Assembly: GCA_964556885.1 (NCBI GenBank)
Contig: CAZKYP010000200.1
Span: forward strand, 1 to 5,955
Source: CAZKYP01 sp964556885
GTDB taxonomy: Bacteria; Planctomycetota; Phycisphaerae; Sedimentisphaerales; Anaerobacaceae
Direction: 5' to 3'
Length of the DNA: 5,955 nt
Below, piece by piece: positions 1-5,955 of the stretch; within the stretch, counting starts at the first letter, position 1; every line of letters begins with the position of its first letter. A program made the translations under genes and the position numbers. The notes under the pieces are model-generated. The model was not told the DNA's origin and did no database searches. It saw nothing but the letters and a program-made list of their open reading frames with translations.

Positions 1-992
1 AGAGCAGAACGCACAGCCAATTCATGTTGACGTGTGGTTCCCCTTGCTAACATGAGTCCCGTCAGATTTACGCAGGTGACCAATAGTACTATCCCTACTA
101 ATCCCAATAAGATGTGCAGGGACTTAATCAGGTCTCTTTGAGATGCTAATAGGCCGCTGTGCCCGTCTTTCAAAATAACACGGAGGTCTTTCTGTGGATC
201 TCTCGAAGGGACATCACGTGTTGTCTGTGCAAACAGGGCCTCCAATGAGGTGCGGACCTGGGATTCCCCGGCCCCCGGTGCCAGTCTGGCCATAACCTGG
301 ACCCACCAGTATGTGGTTTCCTCCGCAGAACCGTTACGCATCAGGGGATGAGCCGACATGGGAATATAAAAATCTCTCCTTTCACCCGGAACCAGTCCAT
401 GGAAGCCTTCGGGGAGCACGCCGATGACGGTAAAGCTATGCCTATTTAACATCACGGTTTCTCCAATGGCCTGAGGATCACCGGCAAAATAACGTTGCCA
501 GGCGGCATAGGAAATTACTGTGACCGGTTCTGCACCGGGCTTGTCGTGGTCCGAGGTGATCGTTTGACCCATTAAAGGATCCAAATCCAAACCGCGGAAG
601 AAATTGTCAGAGACCATCAGACCATTAGCGGCGTCGGCCCGACCACGTGCAAAAACCGTCAGGTTCCACATTCCACTTATATCTGAGAATGCAAAGACCT
701 CTTCCAGACCCGCACCATGATCGCGAAATTCCTGATATGTTTGATAGGAAAAGACGGTCCTTAACATGGTCCAGTTTATCGGGGGATTAATATTGCCCTC
801 CCAAGTGACGATACGTAATTGGTGCGGATTACGTACCGGCAGGGAACGCAGTGTTATGGCATTGAGCAGGCTGAAAATAGCCGTATTGGCCCCAATACCA
901 AGTGCCAGTGTCAGAATCGCAACTGTCGTGAAACCGGGGCTTTTCCGCAACCGGCGAACTGTATATTTGACATCGTTTATAAAAGTACTCAT
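1..992 (-). CDS. ADOP-type FtsX/MacB-like permease, N-terminal 330 codons (cut by window edge)
   Basis: This is the last gene of the array within the window. It is open from the ATG at 990-992 to the left edge, so 330 complete codons are visible; against its ~805-residue neighbours, about 470 residues lie outside. The start MSTFINDVKYTVRRLRKSPG matches the neighbours' N-termini. Then come a membrane helix (about residues 22-45, with ALGIGANTAIF) and a MacB-type extracytoplasmic domain up to about residue 285, including VTVISYAAWQRYFAG and the FTVIGVLPEGF strand. A second helix (about 291-311) leads into LARGTTRQHELAVRSA, the cytoplasmic loop of the first FtsX module, where the window ends. 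The NAITLRSLPVRNP segment and the domain that follows differ clearly from the two neighbours, so it is an older paralogue. The start is supported by GAGGA four bases upstream. It is predicted to be an inner-membrane protein of unknown substrate, with no ATPase domain in the visible part. Confidence 0.93.
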   Translation of the reverse strand, partial: MSTFINDVKYTVRRLRKSPGFTTVAILTLALGIGANTAIFSLLNAITLRSLPVRNPHQLRIVTWEGNINPPINWTMLRTVFSYQTYQEFRDHGAGLEEVFAFSDISGMWNLTVFARGRADAANGLMVSDNFFRGLDLDPLMGQTITSDHDKPGAEPVTVISYAAWQRYFAGDPQAIGETVMLNRHSFTVIGVLPEGFHGLVPGERRDFYIPMSAHPLMRNGSAEETTYWWVQVMARLAPGAGESQVRTSLEALFAQTTRDVPSRDPQKDLRVILKDGHSGLLASQRDLIKSLHILLGLVGIVLLVTCVNLTGLMLARGTTRQHELAVRSA

Positions 993-996
993 AATT

Positions 997-1001
997 TCCT
1001 C
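997..1001 (-). promoter_or_regulatory. Ribosome binding site of the leftmost permease gene
   Basis: GAGGA on the coding strand lies four bases before the ATG at 990-992. It is one of the two clear Shine-Dalgarno sequences in the array and fixes this start. It sits in a 30-nt spacer that directly follows the upstream TAA stop. No hairpin followed by a T-run is visible in the spacer, so translation probably restarts on a shared mRNA. Confidence 0.75.
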
Positions 1002-1022
1002 TTGTTCAATATCCGAAATTCA

Positions 1023-3434
1023 TTACTCATACCTCAGCGCCTCCATCGGATCGATCTTGGCCGCACGCCGGGCGGGGATGTGACATCCCAATAAAGCGGT
1101 TATACCCAGAAGCAAAGGGACACCTGATATTACCAGAGGATCGACGGCACTGACCTGATATAGCAAACCTGATAAACTTTTAGCCAGAGCCAGGTAAATA
1201 ACAAGACCGATGCATAGTCCTGAACCTGTAAGAATCATACCTCTTTTTATAGCCAGTTGATGGATATCTCCGGGCTGCGCGCCCAATGCCAAACGAATTC
1301 CATATTCGCGGGTACGCTGGTTTGTAATATAACTGGACAGGCCGTAAATGCCGGTCACGGCCAGGATCAATGCTCCGGCCGCAATTACAATCATGGACAA
1401 AGTGGCAACATATTGAATAGCAACAGATTCTCCGGCAATGCTATTCATGGTTTGCAAGTCCCTGATCGGCTGGTCGGGATCCACCTGCCATATCTGTTCG
1501 TTCGCTGCCTGAGCCAGTGACAGTGGGGGCACTTTGGTTCTTACCATAAAGGCCAAACTGTAATCGCAATCCTGAGTTTGCGGCTCGTACATCATCGGCG
1601 GATATTCCACCAGGTTCAAACCCATACCGTGCGTCTTGACATTACCCACAACACCCACAACTCGACACTGCCTGCCGCGGAAGTTGACGATTTTGTCAAG
1701 CGGGTCCCGGTTCGGAAAGAATCGTTGAGCAAAGACCCCATTGATAATCATTACAGGCTGGCTGCCGTTATCATTGTCATTAAAAAAGCGGCCCTGTTTC
1801 AGCGGTATTTTCATGGCCGAGAAAAAGGCCGGATTGATTCGACGGTATTCGGCCTCCTGACGCGGCCCGTTCGGTTGTTGGGTGTCCGCCTCTATACGAA
1901 AACCCTGGAACGACTTAACGTGGCTAAGCGGACGCATGTTTGTGACACCCACATCAGTGACTCCAGGCAAATTCGACAGTCGCTGCACGACTTGTTCACT
2001 AAAGTTCCGGCGCTGTTCCGCGGTTCGATATTGACTTTGACTTGGCAGGTCCAGCTCGATACATAGCAGTTTTTTACTGTCAAAACCGGGACTGACACCC
2101 TGGAACCGGTCGAAGCTTTTTGCGAGCAAGCCCGCACCCACCAGCAGAATCAGGGCAAGGCCGACCTCGGAAACAACCAACAAATTTAATAACCGATGAC
2201 GACCCAGCTCTACCGCCGCTGCGGCCCGCTGCTTGAGCACATCAGGAAGGCGGCCGCGACTTATATGAAAAGCCGGAGCCATGCCGAATAAAACACCGGT
2301 GACAACAGCAACAATGCTGATAAAACCCAGAACACGAATGTCGATACCGATATGGTCGAACAAGCGTATTCCGCCGAACAGCTCTGCCGGCAGCAGGTGC
2401 TTAAGGCCGCTGACGGCCCAGTAACCCAACAGCAATCCAACGCCGGCACCCAGTATCGAAAACATTAAGCTCTCGGTAAGAACCTGGCGAATAATCCGGA
2501 ACCGCCCCGCCCCTAACGCGCTTCGCACGGCCATCTCGTGACGTCTTGTCTCAGACCGCGCCAAAAGCAGACTTGCCACATTTATACCAGCCAAGAGCAG
2601 GGCCAGTGACACCGCACCATAAAGCGCCCAGAGCATAAAACCGATTTGGCGTGTCAGAATATTCTTCAGCGGCATCACCTCGACGCCGGTATTGGCATTG
2701 GTTCTTGGATACTCCTGCGCCAGGCGATTGACAATTGTCTGCATATCGGCCTGGGCCTGTACCTGAGTGACACCATCCTTAAGTCTTCCGATTGCAAGGT
2801 AAGAATGAGAATCGCGCCGCCCTTCGAAGCGGCTATTAACCAGCGGAACCAGAATCTGGTACATTGCTCCAATCGCACCCTGGTCTTTCTGAGACACGCC
2901 GATTATGGTATAAGGCTCGCCGTCCAAAAGAATCTGCTTACCAATAACTTGTTCATCGGCTCCAAAACGCTCCTTCCAGAGTTCGTGACCCAACATGGCC
3001 ACATGATGCCGTCCCTGAACGCCTTCTTCCGGCAAAAATCCACGTCCCAATTCAGGCCGCATATTTAAGGTTTGGCAATAATTCGTCGTCACCTCCCAGG
3101 TTCTGAGTGTCGCCGGAGCACCCTGACCAGTCAGATTTAAAGTCGTCCAGGTAAAAACACTCAAATGTTCGAAACTATGGTTCTGCTGCTGCCAATCCAG
3201 ATAGTCTGGGCCGGACATTGTGTCAAGTATCCCATTGTCGTAGTAGGCCACGAACATAATACGATCCTGCTGCGCAAACGGAAGCGGGCGGAGCATCACG
3301 GCGTCAACAACACTGAAGATAGCAGTATTGGCCCCGATGCCAACCGCCAGAACGACAATCACCGTGACCGTAAATCCGGGACTCTTGCATAACTGCCTGA
3401 AGGCGTATTTGATATCATTAACAAGATTACTCAT
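1023..3434 (-). CDS. ADOP-type two-module FtsX/MacB-like permease, 803 aa, complete
   Basis: This is a complete membrane permease of the usual ADOP length. In order it has an amphipathic start (NDIKYAFRQLCKSPGF, residues 6-21), helix 1 (about 21-43), a MacB-like extracytoplasmic domain (about 50-262, with VAMLGHELWKERFGAD and YTIIGV), helices at about 265-292, 313-340 and 365-390, then helix 5 (about 414-437). A second extracytoplasmic domain (about 440-670, with MIINGVFAQRFFPN and CRVVGVVGNVK) is followed by the last bundle (about 673-700, 721-745, 764-785) and IDPMEALRYE at the end. The second module keeps the FtsX cytoplasmic motif R-E-Y-G-I-R-L-A-L-G-A (709-719); the first has a related loop, RRHEMAVRSALGA (297-309). 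No Walker A motif is present. The gene starts 30 nt after its upstream paralogue and ends in TAA with TGA next in frame. The family is clear, but the function is unknown; MacB, LolC/E or FtsX roles cannot be inferred without an ATPase partner. Confidence 0.96.
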   Translation of the reverse strand: MSNLVNDIKYAFRQLCKSPGFTVTVIVVLAVGIGANTAIFSVVDAVMLRPLPFAQQDRIMFVAYYDNGILDTMSGPDYLDWQQQNHSFEHLSVFTWTTLNLTGQGAPATLRTWEVTTNYCQTLNMRPELGRGFLPEEGVQGRHHVAMLGHELWKERFGADEQVIGKQILLDGEPYTIIGVSQKDQGAIGAMYQILVPLVNSRFEGRRDSHSYLAIGRLKDGVTQVQAQADMQTIVNRLAQEYPRTNANTGVEVMPLKNILTRQIGFMLWALYGAVSLALLLAGINVASLLLARSETRRHEMAVRSALGAGRFRIIRQVLTESLMFSILGAGVGLLLGYWAVSGLKHLLPAELFGGIRLFDHIGIDIRVLGFISIVAVVTGVLFGMAPAFHISRGRLPDVLKQRAAAAVELGRHRLLNLLVVSEVGLALILLVGAGLLAKSFDRFQGVSPGFDSKKLLCIELDLPSQSQYRTAEQRRNFSEQVVQRLSNLPGVTDVGVTNMRPLSHVKSFQGFRIEADTQQPNGPRQEAEYRRINPAFFSAMKIPLKQGRFFNDNDNGSQPVMIINGVFAQRFFPNRDPLDKIVNFRGRQCRVVGVVGNVKTHGMGLNLVEYPPMMYEPQTQDCDYSLAFMVRTKVPPLSLAQAANEQIWQVDPDQPIRDLQTMNSIAGESVAIQYVATLSMIVIAAGALILAVTGIYGLSSYITNQRTREYGIRLALGAQPGDIHQLAIKRGMILTGSGLCIGLVIYLALAKSLSGLLYQVSAVDPLVISGVPLLLGITALLGCHIPARRAAKIDPMEALRYE

Positions 3435-3436
3435 TT

Positions 3437-3446
3437 CTTCTTTCTA
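3437..3446 (-). promoter_or_regulatory. Weak ribosome binding site of the 803-aa permease
   Basis: Only a purine-rich AGAAAGAAGA stretch precedes the ATG at 3432-3434 on the coding strand; there is no GGAGG-like core. The ATG is still the best start because the encoded MSNLVNDIKYAF aligns residue for residue with the start of the neighbouring paralogue. The poor match suggests weaker initiation, or re-initiation by ribosomes finishing the upstream gene 30 nt away. Confidence 0.5.
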
Positions 3447-3471
3447 TTCATCATTAATAGTTAATCATTCA
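3444..3471. repeat. Degenerate 7-nt tandem repeat in spacer (consensus TCATTAA on the + strand)
   Basis: On the + strand the units read ctattca, tcattaa, tagttaa, tcattca. The last unit contains the TGA stop of the 809-aa permease gene (3465-3467, reversed) and two bases of its preceding Glu codon region. Only one unit is a perfect TCATTAA, so this would be weak alone. The reason to list it is that the same unit in the same phase relative to the stop codon recurs in the next spacer upstream (5904-5938). Positions 3446-3470 match 5913-5937 at 22 of 25 bases. Confidence 0.5.
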
Positions 3472-5894
3472 TAGCGCAGCGCCTCCATCGGGTCAATTCG
3501 TGTGGCACGGATTGCAGGTAAAAGAGATGCCAAACAGGAAACGACGCTTATAATGACCAACCCGAGCAATAAAAATAACGGATTTAAAGGGCTTATATCG
3601 TACACTAAGGAACGCAAAACAAAAGATAGTGCGGCTGTGAGTACTAAGCCAATAGCCAATCCGGCAACCAACAACAAGCCCGCCTGTCGAACAACAAATC
3701 CAAGGATGTTGCCGCGTAATGCGCCCAGAGCAATACGTACACCAATCTCACGTTTACGCTGCATAAGATTATAGGAAAGCGTGCCGTATATCCCAACTAC
3801 TGTAACAGCTAATGCAAGGCCCATGAATGCATTAGTGGCAATCGTATAAAAACGCCGGCCGCTGGTTGAACTCTCCAAAGCCTGTTTCATAGTACGGATA
3901 TCGACCATGAGCAAATCAGGATCAATTTGAGACAACTCCTGCCTAAGCAATGGAACAAATGCATTTGCCTTAGCAGTTGTTCGTATCACCAACGTACCCC
4001 TGTTCATACTACCGCTTTGAAACGGGAAGTATACCTGCGGCAGCGCCGGTACTTCCGCGCCCCATTGCCTGACATCTTCTACCACGCCTACAACTTTTGC
4101 CTTGAAAAAAGGATTCGGGAAAGGAGGTTTAAACATCTTGCCAATAGGTTCCTGCTCAGGCCACATCGCCTTAACGAGGGCACGATTTACAGCAACACCA
4201 ATAAATTCACCTTCATTATCCATCTTCTGCGGAGACCGCCCCTGGATAAGAGGTATACCAAAGCTTTTGAAATAATCCGGTGAGATATAACTTATTTCCG
4301 CGAGCGGCAGCGAACGATACATGGAAGGATCGACGGACTTTTCGTTTTGGATAATTGGACAACTGAAACTACCCTCCAGAGGAATATTTGTTCCGGTCGC
4401 CGCGTAGCTGACTCCGGATATGGCATCAATACGTTCGATCAATTGATTCCAGAATTGCTCCCTCGCTTCGGTGCTCTCATAACGCTCACCACGGAGATTG
4501 ATATTGGATGTCAGCACATGCTCTGAGACAAGTAATTGATTGACATTCATAACATTAAGATAGCTCTTGGAAAGCAGTATCGAACAATTCGCAATAGCAA
4601 GCACCAAAGCGATTTGCCCTACGACCAGATACCTAAGGAATCGATGCCTGATTCTCGATCCGGTTTGTGACCTGCCGCCTTGTTTAATCATCTCCGTGAC
4701 TTTGTTTTGCGCTGCCGTAAAGGCCGGCAGTAAACCAAACAGCAAAGCCGTCAACAAGGCCAGACCTATCGAAAACATCAGGACTATTCCGTCTATTTGC
4801 AAAGCAAGTCTCTGCGATTCAAGAATTGATGCCTGCGGAATAAAGCGTTTAACGAAAGCCAGACCAAATCCAGCCAGCAGAATACCCGAAGCACTGCCTA
4901 AAAGAGCCAATAAGAAACTTTCAGCAAACAGAAGTCTGAGCATGTCCGAACGCCGGGCTCCCATAGCAAAACGCAAAGAGAATTCAGCCTGTCTCTCAGT
5001 GCCCCTGGCCAGCAGCATGCTGGCGACGTTAGCGCATGCAATCAGAAGTAACAATACCACCGTTGCGAAAAGAAACCACATACTGCCCTTAGCATTGCGG
5101 GTTATCTCCTCGTGATGTGATCGCAGACAAAACGGCCGGGACTGGTTTGTGTCAGGATACTCTGCTTCGAGCTGTGAACCAATCGTTTTGATTTCAGCTT
5201 CTGCTTCTTCGAAGCTCACTGAATCTTTTAACCGTGCCATGCACAATAACCATTGAGAACCTCGATTCTGTGACCTCAGCATACGAGGCAGCCAGATTTC
5301 ATAGTTGCGGCCCTCTTGTCGAGACGTATAAAATTCGAAGTTAGCGGGCATGACCCCTATGATTGTAGTCTCCTGTTTGTTAAGTCGCAGAGTCTTCCCG
5401 ATAACTTCCTTGTCGCAGGCAAAAAGCCTCTTCCACAATCCATAACTGATAATCGCCACATGTGCTGAATCAGAATTATCCTCATCAACCTTGTCGAAAA
5501 ATCGCCCGAGTACCGGCTGCATACCAAATACACGCAGTAAGCCGGCTGTAGTACGGACCGCATGTATGGATTCCGGTTTATCACCCCCGAGGTCAACCCG
5601 CTCGAGATTATAAGCCGCTATATCGGAAAATGACTTATTCCGCTCTCTAATATCGAGGAAGTCAGGCGCTGAGAGCGGCCCCTCGCCATTTGCGGAAACG
5701 TTTGACCAAACATGGACAATTCGGTCTGCATCAGGGTATGGAAACGGATTAAAAACCCATGTTTTGAAAACACTAAAAAGGGTAGTAGCAGCCCCGATGC
5801 CAAGTCCAAGTGTCAGTACCGCCACAACAGTGAAACCCGGACTCTTACACAATTGCCGAAAAGCATATTTAATGTCATTAATCAGGGTACTCAT
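3465..5894 (-). CDS. ADOP-type two-module FtsX/MacB-like permease, 809 aa, complete
   Basis: This is a complete paralogue of the 803-aa gene with the same layout. It has NDIKYAFRQLCKSPGF (6-21), helix 1 (about 21-46), and a first extracytoplasmic domain (about 50-268, with VAIISYGLWKRLF and TTIIGVMPANFEF). Helices follow at about 271-296, 321-349, 370-393 and 419-440. Then come a second extracytoplasmic domain (about 443-680, with VAVNRALVKAMWPEQEPIGK and VVGVVEDVRQWG) and final helices at about 682-708, 725-755 and 771-795, ending in RIDPMEALRYE. The second module carries a textbook FtsX loop, KREIGVRIALGA (714-725); the first module's loop, RQAEFSLRFAMGA (301-313), is less typical. No ATP-binding motif is present. 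The start is set by AAAGGA five bases upstream and by N-terminal alignment with the paralogues. The TGA stop lies 30 nt before the next gene. The family call is firm; the substrate and energy coupling are unknown. Confidence 0.96.
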   Translation of the reverse strand: MSTLINDIKYAFRQLCKSPGFTVVAVLTLGLGIGAATTLFSVFKTWVFNPFPYPDADRIVHVWSNVSANGEGPLSAPDFLDIRERNKSFSDIAAYNLERVDLGGDKPESIHAVRTTAGLLRVFGMQPVLGRFFDKVDEDNSDSAHVAIISYGLWKRLFACDKEVIGKTLRLNKQETTIIGVMPANFEFYTSRQEGRNYEIWLPRMLRSQNRGSQWLLCMARLKDSVSFEEAEAEIKTIGSQLEAEYPDTNQSRPFCLRSHHEEITRNAKGSMWFLFATVVLLLLIACANVASMLLARGTERQAEFSLRFAMGARRSDMLRLLFAESFLLALLGSASGILLAGFGLAFVKRFIPQASILESQRLALQIDGIVLMFSIGLALLTALLFGLLPAFTAAQNKVTEMIKQGGRSQTGSRIRHRFLRYLVVGQIALVLAIANCSILLSKSYLNVMNVNQLLVSEHVLTSNINLRGERYESTEAREQFWNQLIERIDAISGVSYAATGTNIPLEGSFSCPIIQNEKSVDPSMYRSLPLAEISYISPDYFKSFGIPLIQGRSPQKMDNEGEFIGVAVNRALVKAMWPEQEPIGKMFKPPFPNPFFKAKVVGVVEDVRQWGAEVPALPQVYFPFQSGSMNRGTLVIRTTAKANAFVPLLRQELSQIDPDLLMVDIRTMKQALESSTSGRRFYTIATNAFMGLALAVTVVGIYGTLSYNLMQRKREIGVRIALGALRGNILGFVVRQAGLLLVAGLAIGLVLTAALSFVLRSLVYDISPLNPLFLLLGLVIISVVSCLASLLPAIRATRIDPMEALRYE

Positions 5895-5899
5895 TTTTT

Positions 5900-5905
5900 T
5901 CCTTT
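5900..5905 (-). promoter_or_regulatory. Ribosome binding site of the 809-aa permease
   Basis: AAAGGA on the coding strand is separated by five A residues from the ATG at 5892-5894. Core and spacing are good, and this decides the start codon. It lies immediately downstream of the 7-nt repeat tract. Confidence 0.7.
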
Positions 5906-5938
5906 ATTAATCATTTATCATTAATCGATAATCATTCG
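5904..5938. repeat. Degenerate 7-nt tandem repeat in spacer (consensus TCATTAA on the + strand)
   Basis: Five consecutive 7-base units read ttattaa, tcattta, tcattaa, tcgataa, tcattcg on the + strand. They span nearly the whole spacer between two permease genes. The last unit contains the TGA stop of the upstream gene (5932-5934, reversed), and the tract ends at the ribosome binding site of the downstream gene. This spacer is 37 nt against 30 nt for the other two, a difference of exactly one unit. The low complexity and AT bias mean chance or replication slippage remains possible. Confidence 0.6.
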
Positions 5939-5955
5939 TATCTTAGCGCTTCCAT
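5932..5955 (-). CDS. C-terminal end of a further ADOP-type permease (cut by window edge)
   Basis: The last seven codons encode MEALRYE followed by TGA. This is the same C-terminus, in the same position relative to the next gene, as in both complete permeases. The reading frame enters from the right edge, so this is the end of a fourth, upstream paralogue and not an isolated peptide. Only eight codons including the stop are visible; family membership rests on the identical terminal heptapeptide and on the context. Its stop lies 37 nt before the ATG of the 809-aa gene, implying co-transcription. Confidence 0.85.
   Translation of the reverse strand: MEALRYE

Noticed and set aside
1..992. Possible frameshift or pseudogene in the leftmost permease
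   Set aside because: Codon-by-codon reading from the ATG at 990-992 stays open to the left edge and ends in the expected LARGTTRQHELAVRSA motif, so the visible part is intact.
766..1094. Two overlapping + strand open frames of about 100 codons spanning the junction between two permease genes
   Set aside because: They cover the start of one permease and the end of the next on the other strand. They overlap each other in different frames and have no recognisable product.
1578..2066. A 162-codon open frame on the + strand opposite the 803-aa permease
   Set aside because: It is antisense to the second extracytoplasmic domain of a clear gene, has no family resemblance, and is best explained as a shadow frame.
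4567..5115. A 182-codon open frame on the + strand opposite the 809-aa permease
   Set aside because: It lies fully antisense to a well-supported coding region rich in Leu/Ala codons, shows no recognisable domain, and its composition is that of a reversed membrane-protein gene.
5915..5931. Inverted repeat TTATC-N7-GATAA in the spacer as a possible terminator or operator
   Set aside because: The stem is only five mostly A/T pairs, it arises from the 7-nt repeat itself, and no suitable T-run follows. It is too weak to call a terminator or operator.
1..5955. Possibility that these are MacB proteins of a tripartite macrolide or toxin exporter
   Set aside because: MacB has an N-terminal ATPase domain and a single FtsX-type module. 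Here there is no Walker A/B, there are two modules per chain, and no MacA-like adaptor or TolC-like gene is visible.

Overview
The window is one tightly packed, single-strand gene array. All genes are on the minus strand, so transcription runs from the right edge to the left. It holds two complete and two partial genes for large, two-module FtsX/MacB-type membrane permeases. In order of transcription they are: the last seven codons of an upstream permease (5932-5955), a complete 809-residue permease (3465-5894), a complete 803-residue permease (1023-3434), and the first 330 codons of another permease that runs off the left edge (1-992). The spacers are only 37, 30 and 30 nt, each ends in a candidate ribosome binding site, and none contains a convincing terminator or promoter. 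This looks like one polycistronic unit whose ends lie outside the window.

The proteins share the layout known for the ADOP family ('acidobacterial duplicated orphan permease', TIGR03434). They have a short amphipathic start ending in K-S-P-G-F, one membrane helix, a large MacB-like extracytoplasmic domain, an FtsX-type bundle, a second large extracytoplasmic domain, a second FtsX-type bundle, and the C-terminal sequence DPMEALRYE. No ATP-binding domain (Walker A/B, ABC signature) is fused to any of them or encoded separately in the window. That matches the 'orphan' property that gives the family its name. The substrate and energy source of this family are not established, so no transport function is assigned here.

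The organism cannot be named from the window. Tandem ADOP-type permeases are typical of Acidobacteriota and also occur in other large-genome groups such as Planctomycetota, Verrucomicrobiota/Lentisphaerota and Gemmatimonadota. The roughly balanced base composition and AT-rich spacers fit several of these. No RNA gene, insertion sequence, CRISPR array or broken gene was seen. The less expected signal is a degenerate 7-nt tandem repeat (TTAATGA on the coding strand). It forms two of the three spacers, includes the upstream stop codon, and accounts exactly for the 7-nt difference in spacer length.
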